Notes: generated by a model not told the origin, from the sequence alone. 64,000 bases of DNA from Tretioscincus oriximinensis (GCA_022410635.1 JAJVDF010000299.1:936055-1000054); one strand, 5' to 3'. Positions 1-12,981 are shown, counted from the first letter of the stretch. Numbers and translations are program-made.

Positions 1-2857
1 GATTCAAATATCTCTTTAGGACAGAGTTATCTGATCAAGGTTTAAGTAAACGTTATCCTTGTTTCTAGAGAAGCCAGTTGCACTGTTGGCTACAGCTGCC
101 ATTGAAACCTAGGCAAAACCAGTTCACTACAGAAAAAAGTGCTTTGTATGAGGCAGGCAATTTAGCCAATCACAGTGTATGAAATGACTGCTTTGAACGC
201 CAACCAATATGGGCCATAGATTGGAAAGATCAGTCAGCAAGTAGGTCTACATTTGTAGGACTTTGGCAAATAAAGAACACTGTAACAGAAATGAAAATAA
301 GCCTTTGCCGCATATTCATTTGACTGTTTGGATGCTCATTTATGTGCATTTATGAAAGGGATGCTTTTTTCTTAGAGAGGTGGTTGTAAAAAGCCTTGCC
401 TGATCACAGCCCTAATTGAAAATCTCTAGCACAGCAATTGGTGATGTTCTGTGACTAAAATGTTGTCAGTCTTAGTGAATGACATTCAATTACAGGACAC
501 CTCACCACTCACCAGTAGTTGTTCAAATCTCAGAGTGATATAAAAGGAAACAGAAAGCACCTGTTTATTTCCTGGCCAAAATTTGGTGCTTTTAACAGCT
601 TCACAGCAGGCAGAAATTCAATAGACCAAATTCTGCCTGTGTGGTTATTTAGTGTAGAGTGAGCCAATTAAAATAAAATGGATATCAGGAAAAATAAATA
701 AAAGGGTATTAACTCTTATGTGTTAACATCTATTGTCAGTGTTGCAAGTTGACCATCATTGAGGGATGGGTTTTTATCTTCCACCAAGCATGTCCCTCTT
801 TCCCCTCAGCACCTGTTTCTTGTTTTGGAGTCACCTTTACTCAGTTCACTGACAGCGGCAACATCATCTTACTGTTTGTGCTCGAGGACCAATCAGTTGC
901 AGTACGATGAAGGGAAAAGAATGAATGAAGTGTGAGTTGATGAGCACCATTCTGCCTCATGTGTCATCAACAAAATTGTCATCTAGACTCTGATTGCAAA
1001 GTATTTACTACTAGCGATTGAGGGGAAGGGGGAGAAACCCCAAGAATAAAACCCACCTTCCCCTCTTCATCTCCCCAGTAAGATGATGAATAATGTTGGC
1101 ACATGGTGGTGGCAAGGATCAGGTTCTGACTTGCGAGCTGAGCAAATTTGCAACAGAATAAATACAAAGCCCTCACCCCATCCCAATGTCATGATTACAG
1201 AGTCAATTTTTCCCTGCCGATTACAGCTTTTTCACTTGTCCTAATTATGTCAATCTTTTGCCTTAAGCTTTTCAGTGTCTTAATCAGCAGCCTTCCATGT
1301 TCATGGCTGCTGGTGAAAATAGACAACCTCCTTACTGATCTTTCTCTGTTTGTCCTTCCTTTCGTCCAACCTTTCTCTTTTTATCTTAAGATTAATTTCT
1401 ACGTATGGTGGTGTTGAATAAACTCAAATGCTCTGTATCTAACTTTTTGGTTTATTTTATAGATTGGTGGGTTTTTTTAAGATTTCAGACATCAACGTTT
1501 TAAAAGTGATGGTTCATACTACTCTATCAAATGCAAATATATTTAGGGGTATAACCTGCTATGTTCATTGAAGCGAATGCATGGATGCATAATATTTACA
1601 CCACTTCTTTCTGTATAACTGCTTTCAGCATTTCTTCTAGTANCTCCTAGCACTTTCAATTGCTAACCTTTTGCTCTCTCATTTTAATGTACTTTTCTGC
1701 AGCAGACATGTTTTTTTTTCTAGGATGAATCTTTAAAAACTCAATATTCTGCTTGTTTGCCTTTTTTTAAAAAAAAATACGCCAAAGTCTTTTAACAGTG
1801 TAAGAAATCTATATTTTAGAGAGAAGGTTGAAGATGAAAACAGCTTTGCAGAAGCTGCTTCCAGTAGCTGCACCCTTAAACTTGTACATAAATACTACTT
1901 TGACTGTGGCAGACTGGATGAAATTTTTCCTGCAGCATTTTATGGTGGCTTTCACAAACCTTGTTCCCATACAAGATTGGACTCCATTTTTTTTACAATC
2001 CTTGGTTGATGATATCAAGTGTCAACAGGGAAATTTGGTTTTAGCCTGGTTTTGTTGTGATCTGTTTTAAGACCTTTTTGGACTAGGGAAGGGTAGAATA
2101 TATGAGGATGGATGGATAAGAGAGAAAGAGAAATTATTACTAGATTTATTTATTTATTTATTTACACTTATACCCCGCCCTATACCCGAAGGTCTCAAAC
2201 TATGTGGTCAAACTGTTTTGGAGAGATCTGATTTAAAAAAAAGAAAAATAAAGCCTCCATAACTTTTAGAAATTCTCCAGAAAAGAGACATTCAGAGGGT
2301 GAAGATTTCTCAGTGCCTGTATGAACACAACATCTGTTAAAAACCACTTACAGGTAAACCCTGGTCTTGCAAGTTAACTGGCATCAAATTTTTGTTTGTA
2401 AAGTGGGAACTCGTAAAGCAGGAGGCAATAGAGATAATTTCTTTTTGAACAATCAGCTTTAAGATAGCAGCCTAAAACTGAATGCTTGCAAAGATTCTAT
2501 CTCCCACAAAATTATTGTGGTGTAAACTTGATTCAAGAACTTTGTAATGTTTAGGCTCTGGCCACACAAATGGTTTTTAAAACATCATTGGTACTTGAGG
2601 AACTGGGCTAAACCTTTGTTCCTGACAGATTGCANTTCTTCAGGATGGAAAATGGGTTAAAAGAACATGTAGACCAGATCCTTAATGTCAGCATATGAAA
2701 GCCCTGTAGATTGTGTTGATATGGGATGGAAATAATTGTTAAACTGTCATAATGCACATTTATTGTTTGCATTTCAAGTTGGCTGGTATATATCTGGTAA
2801 CCGAAAATCACTGTGTCCATTGCGTATGCTGACAGGAGGTCAATCTTCTTTTAACAG
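1..2857 (+). other. NRP2: NRP2 intron (5' part outside window)
   Basis: No exon is visible. The upstream MAM exon and the CUB and F5/8 exons lie beyond the window. The only repeat recognised is an antisense SINE tail at about 2143-2199. The rest looks like unique intronic sequence. Confidence 0.8.
2143..2199 (-). repeat. SINE 3' tail, antisense
   Basis: Reads on the minus strand as GAGACCTTCGGGTATAGGGC, GGGGTATAAGTG and AAATAAAT repeats. This is the tail shared by the SINEs and L2-like elements of this window. Confidence 0.7.
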
Positions 2858-3120
2858 ATGGCAAACATTATTTGAGGTTGCAGAGCAGTGCCAGAAAAGA
2901 AAGGCAACATGCCCGCCTCACCAGCCCCATGGTCTTCTTACCCAGGAGTGCTGTGTGCATGATGTTCCGATACCAGATCTCAGGTGGGACCGGGACAGTG
3001 CTGCAGGTGTGGAGGGAAGCCATTCATGAAAACAAACCACTGTGGATTATTCGGGAAGACCAAGGAGAGGAGTGGAGAGAAGGACGGATCCTCTTACCTA
3101 GCTATGATATGGAGTATCAG
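2858..3120 (+). CDS. NRP2: NRP2 exon, N-terminal part of MAM domain
   Basis: Internal exon of neuropilin-2, the membrane co-receptor for class 3 semaphorins and VEGFs. It encodes most of the extracellular MAM domain, which mediates receptor association. The frame opens with a split codon (two bases, then GKHYLRLQ) and runs 87 whole codons to SYDMEYQ. Recognisable neuropilin-2 blocks are ARLTSP, FLPRSAVCM, WIIREDQG and ILLPSYDMEYQ. The single cysteine in SAVCM is a MAM cysteine. The acceptor is a pyrimidine tract ending TTTTAACAG at 2857; the donor is CAG|GTGGGT at 3121. The reading frame stays open to about 3414, but that is intron read-through. Similarity to human NRP2 is from memory of the family and is strong along the whole exon. 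Confidence 0.96.
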
Positions 3121-3722
3121 GTGGGTCTCTTAAGATTTTGGTTTGCGATTCAAGTGGATTTTCAGCTATGCTCATTTCACATACTTCAGCAGTCCCAATT
3201 TCATTCATCATTGGAGAACACTGCCAAGAAGGGCTTTTTCCCCCATCCTCATTGTGTTTTCTGTGTTGCTATAGTAACTAAAAGACATGGTATTTGTTAT
3301 TCAGAATTTCCCTCTTTTACACATAGATTTAGTTCTTTGTTCATACTGTTGCCTTTTATACTCCTAAAGTCTCTCCTTTGCAAATATTTTTCCTCCCATT
3401 TTTCTGTTAGATGATTATCATGTAGTCTTGTCAAGGAACTGAAAAATCTATCAGGGATAAACACCAGTGCATCTTTTGACAAGGCAGAGAGGACTATGCT
3501 TGTGTTTGCCTCTGTTTCAAAAAGAACCAGGGAAAGGGGAGGAAAATATCTTGGGGGAAAGAAGAAAACAATTAGTGTTTCCTTGATTTAAAGGCTAGTG
3601 TGCAGAAAACAATTGCCTGATGTGGGCTCTAGTCCACAGGTATTTTTAAAAAAATTAAAAATGGTTCAGATNCATACTGGAGAAATGTAGAAATGACGGA
3701 GCATATTTTCATTGCTACCTCT

Positions 3723-3862
3723 TTAACCAGGCCTTTGGCTGAAGAAATGTCATTTTGATTCTTACTTTTAGATACTGTTTTTACTATGTCAATTTTGTAT
3801 TGTTGTTTTATTGTTCGCCACCCTGAGACCTTCGGGTAGGATAGAAGTATAAATAAAGAAGG
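3723..3862 (+). repeat. L2-like LINE 3' end
   Basis: Contains CCAGGCCTTTGGCTGAAGAA, then CACCCTGAGACCTTCGGGTA and a short AAATAAA tail. The same order is seen at 6560-6720. Confidence 0.55.
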
Positions 3863-5660
3863 AGTTACATTCATGGTGTAAAATGGGAATTACGGTTCAA
3901 AGACTTTTCCACTTTTTCTCAGGAATGTGTTCACATAATTCCTGAACTACAGTATTCATCTCAAGAACTGTAACTTGATAGTACTGTTTAATTATCAATG
4001 AGATTTCTCTAGCTGCTCACTCTCACAGAACTGCAAATTTCTCATCTTTTCTGCAAATACGAAATGACTGTTAAAAAGGATGACTACCACATGGCTACCA
4101 CATGGGTTCATATATGTTCTTTGATCACTTCCTTATTGATCCTGGATAATCAATATTGTTTTTTGTCCTCTGTTAGCCAGTCCATTTACCCAGAAAATCT
4201 CATAAAAACTCTAACTTTGGGTTTAGTATAAAGCATGGAAATTAAATATGANTGCATACATTACAGTTTAGCTGAGTTTTGGGATTTAAGTTCATTTGCA
4301 TTGTTTTCATCACACACAAATGTGTAGTATTTGCATTTTGTTTTTACAGAATATACATTTTCCTAGCATGAAATCTATAGAGCCTGGTTTTTAACCAGAT
4401 ACTGAAAATTCAGAAGGCGCAACCCTGGCATGACTTTCTCAGTCTAATTTGGCATTTGCTTGTTTTTAGAGTTTTTCATTTCTTCCTTTTCATTTTTTAG
4501 CCAGTTAAATATTCAGAGTTTTACAGAGAAAGGTAGCCCTCAGTGTATTTCTTGGGTTCTGAATGGAAGAACAACTATAGCAGAGTAACTAGATTAAACA
4601 TTCCAACACACTAGGCTGTTTTTCTTGCTTGTATAACCCGGGACACAATAGGAATCATCTTTCAAATCAGTGTTGTTGCATCAGGGAGAAAAATACTGGC
4701 AAATGAAGATTGGAATCAAGATGAGAATAAATATGTTTTCTGGCTTCAGCCTAACAAATATAATCAAGGTTTTTGTGCAGTTCACAGATTTCCTGTTTCA
4801 AAGCCAACATGCACAACTTAAAATGATGTTTGCATTTTCTGGGTGATTATTTATCAGAGAAGTTATGTGAAGATTAACTCCCAATTATGGTTTGTTTTGC
4901 CCTAAATGCCTCTGTTAGAGTTAGGAAAGAAAAAAGGAGNTGAATAAATGTGAAGTAACTAGTTAAGATTGTTAAATGTAAAATACGATAACTTTAGAGA
5001 TAACTAAGGCTGGCTCCGCACATCACTTGTTCAGTAATCTGTTTTAAAAAACACATTATCTGCATGGGATTAACACTTACATACAGTACATCAAATGTGT
5101 TGCAAGAACTAAGGTCCCTTTCAAGCTACCCNAAATGGGTTTACACCTAGTATATTACAAATAACCTCAAAAATCGACATGGAGCTGGGAAGAGGCGATG
5201 CACGAACCAGAAAGTTGTCTGCCAGCTGTGGTTTTGTAGTCCTGGCCGGCTGGCTGGCGTCTTCTCACTATACCCCAAATCTCACAACATCATGCCATAC
5301 ACTGGGGCTGCAGGGCAGCTTCCTGTTGGAAGGAGAGTATTTCTTGCTGATGTCTGAAAATATCAGCAACCTCTCCTTCTCTGGATGGGACCTGGGAGGA
5401 CAGCACAATCTCCGTTGCCTTTTATGGTATTATGGAGGTATTATGGTGATCCTACCAACCCGGTAGGTGATCCTTGTGTGGGAGCAGCTTAAAACTACTG
5501 ATAATTACTGGTAACACAGAAAAATCTGCCCTAGGATAGATCTGCATGGTGAAGCAGAAATGACATTATTTGATCCAGAGTCTCTCCCAGGATAACTTCA
5601 GAAGCAACTTCGGAGCTATGCTCAAAAATAGTCTTGAACTTCCAAGGTGCCTTTGGGGGA

Positions 5661-5976
5661 AGGCACAGATAGCTTAGCCATTAAGGAATTNGTCTCTCAT
5701 CTGGGAGATGGGGTTTCGAAGCCCTGTGCCAGACATAGGGAGGGGTGAGCACCTTCCAGTAGCCAGTAACTCTAGCTAACCNAGCTATTCGAAAGCATGA
5801 ATTGCAAGAAATTGCAACTGACTGCAAGTAGATACATGGGAACCACCGCAGCCTGGTGGGGAAGATAGAATGTCAGCCTTCAAGCAAAATATCCTTGTAA
5901 GCCGCTTTGAGTCCCTTTGAAAGGTGACAAAAGCGGGGTATAAGAACCCAGTTCTTCTTTTTCTTCTTCATCTTCA
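5661..5976 (+). repeat. tRNA-derived SINE, near full length
   Basis: A tRNA-like head (TAGCTTAGCCATTAAGGAAT as A-box region, GGGTTTCGAAGCCC as B box) is followed by a body with GAATTGCAAGAAATTGCAAC and a tail CTTTGAGTCCCTTTG…GGGGTATAAGAACCC, then TTCTTC repeats. Related copies lie at 31575, 39588 and 55203. Confidence 0.75.
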
Positions 5977-6329
5977 GTGTCCTCAAAGTGTGATGTTATA
6001 AAAACAGTTTGGAATTTGCTTGCTAGGGCAGAATGTTCCACTTCCAAGTTGCTTAATACAAATCCCTGTAGTTGCAGCTGCTCAACATCAAGCTAATCCA
6101 CATTAATATATTTTAAGGCAGGTACATTTAAAAAGGGCTTGAGGCTCTTTCTGTACTGGACTCTATTCCAGATTCCATCATAGGTTAGGATCCTGGGATC
6201 TGCATTCAAGTGCAGACTATAACAAACTAAGTGGATCGCCNATAGTTTACACAAGTGTGAGAATGGCAGGTTCTTATTCTGTGATATAATCCAGAATAAG
6301 TCCCACTGTATTCGGTTAACTTTAACTTA

Positions 6330-6721
6330 CAACGCCTTAAATAACTTAGNCCTCAAATATCTAAAGGAACCCCTTCTCCCATATCAGTCTGCTTGTGCCA
6401 TAAGATCTGCAGGGGAGGCCCTCCTGGTCATAGCACCCCTTTCAACAGCCAATGGAGTGGGAACCTGGGATAGGACCTTCTCAGTGGTTGCCCCCAGTCT
6501 TTGGAATAGTCAACACCCTCAAGGTGCATCTGTCATCATCCGTGTATTCTTTTAGAAGGTCTTCAGCCTGGCCTTTGGTTGAAGAAATGCTGTTTTCTCC
6601 TTCCACCTTCAGATACTGGTTGTCACTGTTTTAAAATGTAAATTTTGTACTGTTTTTCATTGTTGCTACCCTAAAACATTCAGTTATGGGGCAGGGTATA
6701 TGTGTAAATAAATAAATAAAC
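6330..6721 (+). repeat. L2-like LINE 3' fragment
   Basis: Decayed coding-like 3' region with CCCCAGTCTTTGGAATAGTC and GGCCTTTGGTTGAAGAAATG, closing with a TGTGTAAATAAATAAATAAA tail. It resembles the ends of squamate L2 elements and the copy at 45250. Confidence 0.5.
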
Positions 6722-6835
6722 TCTTCCTTTCCTAAGGAAATTCAGTAATACTTTGTGGCTTTATGTTAAAGGATGAAACAATGTTTAGAGACTTGGAAGT
6801 ATGACATTCACAATTGTCTTTGTATTCACTCCTAG

Positions 6836-6932
6836 ATTGTGTTTGAGGGAATTCTAAGCAAAGGACATTTGGGTGAGATTGCCATCGATGATGTCCGAAT
6901 AGCCACAGATACCTCTTTGGAGGACTGCATGG
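6836..6932 (+). CDS. NRP2: NRP2 exon, C-terminal part of MAM domain
   Basis: A 97-bp exon of 32 codons plus one base. It encodes IVFEGILSKGHLGEIAIDD, then VRIATDTSLEDCM. The EIAIDDVRI strand is the hallmark end of a MAM domain, and DCM holds its last cysteine. It joins the preceding exon in phase 0 (…MEYQ|IVFEG…), as in the neuropilin family. The acceptor is TCACTCCTAG at 6835 and the donor is the strong GTAAGT at 6933. The exon ends with the first base of a Glu codon completed by the next exon. This sets phase 1 for all downstream alternatives. Confidence 0.95.
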
Positions 6933-7839
6933 GTAAGTAAACATTCATTTCTGCCATCTGTAGCAGGGTAGTTGTCTCCCATAACTAATATTTATGGGGT
7001 TCCCTCACAGACACACACCGAGTTCTTCCAAGCTATCCCAATCTGATCTGTCTGGTATTTGGGTTACTCCATCATTGAAATGGTTTCTTCCCATTACCCT
7101 CATTATATTTTAAGGATGTGCAAAGAACTATTGGGGGTATTACATTCATCTCTGTCATCTCCTTACTGTGAGAGACCCCTAGGCATCAGCCTTCCTCAGT
7201 TTTCCTTAGTTAATCATGGATTTGAGACAAGTGTACATAGTGCGCAAGGCTTCCAACCATGAGGACAAGAGAGAGAGCAATGCCTAGAGAGGCATCTCTC
7301 TTTCCACTTTATAGTGGGAAAGCTTTGGTTCAGCAGCTGCACCCTAGGCATTCATATGGGAGCAACATCTTTTACTAACCGTTTAAGAGCATGACAGTAT
7401 TTAACATTGGAAAAGCGGGTGGAAATGCAATGTGTAAAATATTTGCCTTTCGCTACTGTTTCCAGGAGCCAAGGGCAAAAGGGTCAATTCCTCAACAGCG
7501 TTAGAAGAAATTATTTGCTACTTCATAGCTGTCTAATTAATGGCCTACCTCCCAATGACCTCAGTAGAATTGCTTCACATCCAAGACCTACAGAGAGTAG
7601 AAGGTCAATGAGCCAGGCTGAAATCCATCACAGTTCTTCTTCAGCTGAAGTTATAAACTGTGCAGATGGATCTTCTGTGCCACAGATTTTAGATATGAAG
7701 CAAGATAACCTCCACAGCTATAACATTCTAAAAAAAAAAGGCTGCCATTCTCTTTCTGTTGAGTTTCAGGATGCTCTTTGAACTCTGCTGGCTATTGTGA
7801 GCCTTTTTAAGTTGTTAATGTTTCTTGAGTTAAAATGTA

Positions 7840-7913
7840 CTGCTCAAAACAATTAAGGGAACACTTTAACATACACTGTTATGTTAAAGTGTTCCCTCAA
7901 TTGTTTTGAGCAG
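7840..7913. mobile_element. 74-bp mariner-type palindromic MITE, copy 1
   Basis: Two 33-bp arms starting CTGCTCAAAACAATTAAGGG with one mismatch and an 8-bp loop, flanked by TA on both sides (7838-7839 and 7914-7915). The TA duplication and size match Tc1/mariner-derived MITEs such as MADE1. A second copy is at 46242. Confidence 0.85.
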
Positions 7914-9564
7914 TATATTTTATATTGGCATTTGACAAACAGTTTTAATCTTCCCCTTTTCAGAATACCAATGCCCATGATGAATAACTCTCATAAAATT
8001 TCCTAATCATTTTACACTAGTTCCGAAGGAGAGAACCACTAAAACATGCAATATTTGAATGTACAAATCATTATCAAAAACGTTTCAGCTCAATTGTTGG
8101 TGATGGAGTCAGTGTTTTGATTCGTATGAATTAGAATGTTGTAAATGATTCCATCACACTGAATGTTAGAGCATTTTCCTTTGCATGCAACATTTTTGAG
8201 GTTCCTAACTTAATTGCCTCTATTTAGAAGCGTTAAATGAAAGCAGTAAATTGTAACTATATTTCCCTTTCTGAGATTCTGGACAAACTCCCTTTTACCA
8301 TTTAATTTAGCCAGTGATTAGCTAGATGGACAAAATGTCCAAGTGACAATATTGTAATGTGCTACTTCAGAAATAAAGGCTCAGTTCTTAGATGTGAACA
8401 GAAGAGAGGTAACTTTATTCAGTAACTATATAAAGGTGTATTTTATTCTTATCTGAAGAAATTAGTCTCTCTCTCTCTTTTATATTCATCTACTGGCCAG
8501 CTGGACCAATCCAAAGCACTCCAACCACGTGCATATTTCTGATTGGTCAAGAAAAGTGTAGCCAATCAGCTGATTTACTGCTTCTAGATTCTAAGTAATA
8601 CGGTCTATACTGAGCAGTATAGTAAAGTTGTCAAATTTCATATTAATGTTAAGTTCCTAAGACATATAAATTGTCAAGCATATAAAACAACTTAATTATA
8701 GAGCACAGTTAATTACAATACAGGAACATCTTACCTTATAAGCTCCTACTTTCAAGGTATCATCTTTATAACCACTTAGCTTTAGAAATATTCAAAAATA
8801 TTTCTTTTGCACCTCACTTTACCAGTTCCTGCTTTATGAGTATAAATTTGGTTCAAGTTAGTTTATAAAGTGAAAGAATACCTGTATGTCATCATATATA
8901 TAAACAAATATATAATGTATGCATATAACGTACACGAGCTATTCCATACAACACAGCTTTGTCTGGTTCCAGGTTATGGAAGGCATATTTTTTGCCATTA
9001 GGAACTTCTGTACTCTAGGGACACTTTGGAATTCATTTTGGATGTCTCAAGAAGCAATTAAAGGTGTTACAAAGCAATGTAATATGTGTTTTTTTCTTTC
9101 CAACTAGTAACTGAAGGGGAAAGGAGCAGTGTAGTATCGAAATACATTTTCACTGGTATCATTTTGCCTTCCCATTTTCAATTCCAATGTGAGGCGGGTG
9201 ACTTATCTTTTAAAATAAGACTCTCAGAGAAACTTCACTTGGCATGCTTCAGACTGCAGTTTTCCTGGAATGCTATATTGGAAAAACAAGTATGGTTGAG
9301 GCATTCCCAGTACATTCCCAGGCAAGCTTGCTATTGTGGGAAATGATGCTAGGTTTCTCATACTTACAAACTTCGCTATCTTGCTTAGGACTAGCCAGAA
9401 ATCAGCCAAGTGTGGGAAAAGCAACCAAAGGAAATACGCAGCAATAGAAGTTTGATTCATCACGAATTTTCACGTTCAAGCAAGTTTGCATCAAATCAAA
9501 CATGCAGTCATTTACATATTGATGTTCAAAGCTTGGTGGACGTGAACAGAAATTGTTCAGTTAA

Positions 9565-10890
9565 GAACATAAGAAGAGCTCTGCTGAATTGGACCAGAGC
9601 CCATAGTCCAGAATTGCATCTGGGCAGTCTGAACAGAAGAAGGCAAAATCTTCACCTATTCTCAACTCCCTGCAAATAGTATTTCATGAGTNCCGCCTGT
9701 TGCTCCATCCCAGAGGCAGTTTCAAAAGATCCACCCTAGTAGCTATTTTTACCCTTGGTGTCCATAAACTTATCTAATCCTGTTCTTGAATTTATCTAGG
9801 CTGCTAGCACCACGTCTTCTGGAAATAAATTCCACAGGCCAATGACCCTCTGGGTGAAAAATATCTTCTTTTCTCTGCTCTCACTCTTNTGCCCATTAGT
9901 TTCAAAGAAGGCCCCTTGGTCCTAGTGTTGTGTGATAGAGAAAATATTTTTTCTCTATTCACCTTATCCACCCCATGCATGATTTTATACACCTCAAATC
10001 ACCTTTCAAATGCTATCTTTCGAGGCTGAAGAGTCTCAGACATTGCAGCCTGACTTTATAAGGGAGGTGCTCCAGGCCTTCAATCATTCTTGTTGCCCTT
10101 TTCTGCACCTTCTCTAGTTCCACAATATCTGTTTTGAGACGCGGTGACCAGAATTGTACACAGTATTCCAAATGTGACCTCACCACAGATTTATAAGGGG
10201 CAAAGCAATACTTGCTGACTTATTTTCTATTCCTTTCCTATTCAAATTCCTTGAATTTACTTTTTTTGCTGCTGCTGCACTCTGGGTTGACACCTTCATT
10301 GAACTATCCACCAATACCTCAAGGTCCTTTTCCTGTTAAAGCCTGGTGCCCATCAGTTGGTAGCTTTGCACTTGCCTCGGTTGAAGTGCATTTGCCACTT
10401 TCTTGCCCACTCACCCAATTTCANTAGATCACTTTGGAGCTCCTTGCAATGATTTTTGGTTTTCATTGCCCTGAACAATTTAGTGTCGTCAGCGAAATGG
10501 CTACTTCACTATTTACTTCAGCGTCCAGATCATTTATGAATATATTGAAAAGCAGAGGTCCCAGTACGGAGCCTTGAGGTACTCCACTTTTCTCATCCCA
10601 GAGTACTGTCCATTCACTACTACCCTCTGTCTTCTGTCCTTTAGCCAGTTTTCTAATCCAGGACAAAGTCTGTCCTCTTATGTCACGATTGTGGAGCTTT
10701 TTTAGGAACCTTTGATGGGGGACATTATCAAAAGCCTTCTGAAAGTCTAGATAGATACTATCAACTGGATCCCCTTTATTTATTATTATCATATTTATTA
10801 TCATTCTCAAAGAATTCTAACATGTTTGTAAGGCATGAGTTACCTTTGCAGGAACCATGCTGAGTTTCATTCAGCAATGCATGCATCTCC
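9565..10890 (-). mobile_element. CR1/L3-type LINE, 5'-truncated and decayed, antisense
   Basis: On the minus strand an open segment (10810-10463) encodes reverse-transcriptase motifs IYLDFQKAFDNVPHQR and SGVPQGSVLGPLLFNIFIND. A one-base shift then breaks the frame just before the catalytic motif; FADDTKLF is still readable in the next frame at about 10496-10475. The 3' end (about 9565-9590) reads CAGCAGAGCTCTTCTTATGTT on the minus strand, the usual end of this family. It lies antisense in an NRP2 intron and is not functional. Confidence 0.85.
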
Positions 10891-12512
10891 ATGTGTTACA
10901 GTGTTATCCTTGATTGAACAATTCACATTTGTGGCATTTTTTTCAATGGAAAAAACTAGATGTTGTTGGCTGTGAATGCAAACAAAACATCCAGTTATTT
11001 GCCTTTGAACCAAACAAAAGAGAGTTTGGATCAACAGTGAACTGAATGCAAAATTGCATTCAAGCACATGTCTAGNCAACAGACATGGAAGTTGAGGTAA
11101 AATTGCTCACTTATATCTAGCGGGGGACAGGAAAAAGCTCTTGCAGGATCTTATCTAGACTTCACGTGGCCTCTTGATTTCTAGATGTAGCCTTATAAAA
11201 ACTAAGCTCAAGTGTTTGACTGCTCAGCTAATGAATCATTCAGGATACGAAATAATAACTGGGTATTGCTATTCTGTGCACCTTCCCCCACTTTCAAAGC
11301 TATGAAAAGAAGTGACTCAANTGGCAAGTTTCTCTTTTAAAACTGTCAGCTAGGAAAGCAATCAAATTCCTTTTTCAACTTGAGAAAAGGATCTAATAAC
11401 TCACAATATTATTATTTTTTTTCCTTTTGACAAACCTGTCACGAGCTTCCTGAGTCAGGATGACTTATTTTGTAGTGCTTCACTGCAAATGTACTTGGGC
11501 CAAGAAATTCTCTTATTGGGCATAATGCGAAAGAGAAATAATCAGAAGACTATCCACCATTTCTTCTAAAATCTACTTAATAAGCTACACAGGTCTGAGG
11601 AGTATTTAGTACTTGTGAGGAATTTGTGAGGAATTATTTCAGAGTTTACACATAGGTCTTGTATCAAGGCTACCAAAACCTCTTGGGAATACAAAAAGAT
11701 GCATGAGGCACAACCTGGGTAATCTTCTTTTTGGCACGCATGTGGGAACAGTGGTAACTCAGATTTTTCTAACCATTTGTATGGGCTTAATTAAATTCAT
11801 GTATGACAAAATCAGGAAAGGTTAGAAAGCAGTAACTGCAGTTACAGGGAACTTCAGAGTATAATTTTTTGCTTCGTATGGGAGCCCACATCAAGTCAAA
11901 ATGATTTGACTGCTATTTATGGCGGGAGAGCTTAACGGATTCCGAATGGGTGAGAAGTGTTCGCTGTGAGACAAAACGACAAATTTCCTCATAATCTGAG
12001 CTAGTAGCATCTTGTACTGTAATTCCTTCTGGAAAATATTACAAAAATATATCTATATTATCAGAATTTCACCTATATTGTTGTCATCTGGGCCAAACAT
12101 TGATTCCAGCCTTCTCACCCCCATGGACTGAAATGGCCATTTCAGCACTCCCTTCAGCTTGCCTCCCTCTCCCTAGTTCCATCCCTGTTAATATTACACC
12201 AGACTACTCCTATTTTCTACTCCTGTGTTGAATCACCATGTTCGATTGTAAGTATGAGGTCAAGGTCAAGAACATGATTCCTAAGGGTGGAATTGAGTTC
12301 CAAGAAGTAGATACTCTTGACTGTACCAAGCACCCAGATGGAGTGTAACAAAGAGCAGGAGAGGGCAGCTAAAAAGAGACAAGAGAAGAAAAATATGGAT
12401 GTGTCAGATTATGGAGTCACTTGAAGATAAGAGCCAATAGTTTGAAATGAATGCAGTAGGGGATATGCAGCCAATGAAAATATTTTAAAAAGGAGTAACA
12501 TAGTACTACAGT

Positions 12513-12712
12513 CCAGCAAAGGAGCTAGCAGCACTTTGAGACTAACTTGAGAAAAGTGGGTGGCATAAGCTTTCGTAGACATCTACGTGGCATCTGAAGA
12601 AGTAGACGTTTCTATGAAAGCTTATGCCACCCACTTTTCTCAAGTTAGTCTCAAAGTGCTGCTAGCTCCTTTGCTGGACTTTCTATTAGACTAACACGGC
12701 TATTTCTCTGAA
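12513..12712 (-). mobile_element. Palindromic retroposon with 13-bp target duplication
   Basis: Flanked by perfect copies of ATAGTACTACAGT (12500-12512 and 12713-12725). On the minus strand it starts TTCAGAGAAATAGCCGTGTT (leader of about 35 nt), then an arm CCAGCAAAGGAGCTAGCAGC… of about 80 nt and its inverted copy. The long direct duplication points to retroposition rather than cut-and-paste. Relatives are at 37651 and 41912. Confidence 0.75.
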
Positions 12713-12872
12713 ATAGTACTACAGTATAATACTATAGTTATTCCAGACTTAAAGCACCTGACCTGTTTTGTCCATATGGTAGCAAAAATATTCACATGGC
12801 ATAATTGATCATTCATAAACTTAATCTGGGAAAGAAACTTAATATGAAATAATAAGGAAGTACAAGTTTAGG

Positions 12873-12981
12873 CTGTTTTGCACAGACCTCAGTAATGTGT
12901 TTAGAGATCTATAACAACACATGTGGATGTGTTGTAAGAGATCTGTAAAACATATTGCTAAGCCTGTGCAAACAGGGCCTT
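12873..12981. mobile_element. Foldback MITE-like element
   Basis: Arms beginning GGCTGTTTTGCACAGACCTC on one side and, as the reverse complement of the other, GGCCCTGTTTGCACAGGCTT. The centre is ACAACACATGTGGATGTGTT. Arms are clearly related but decayed; no target duplication could be fixed. Confidence 0.5.

Larger units (their letters stand above)
3121..6835 (+). other. NRP2: NRP2 intron
   Basis: A 3.7-kb intron between the two MAM exons, GT…AG. It contains an L2-like 3' end (3723-3862), a tRNA-derived SINE (5661-5976) and a second L2-like fragment (6330-6721). No further coding signal is seen. Confidence 0.85.

Noticed and set aside
3121..3414. Continuation of the MAM exon reading frame
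   Set aside because: A clear donor at 3121 and loss of neuropilin similarity show it is intron read-through.
7407..7781. Open frame of 124 codons with ATG
   Set aside because: No recognisable domain and no splice or promoter context; consistent with chance in an intron.
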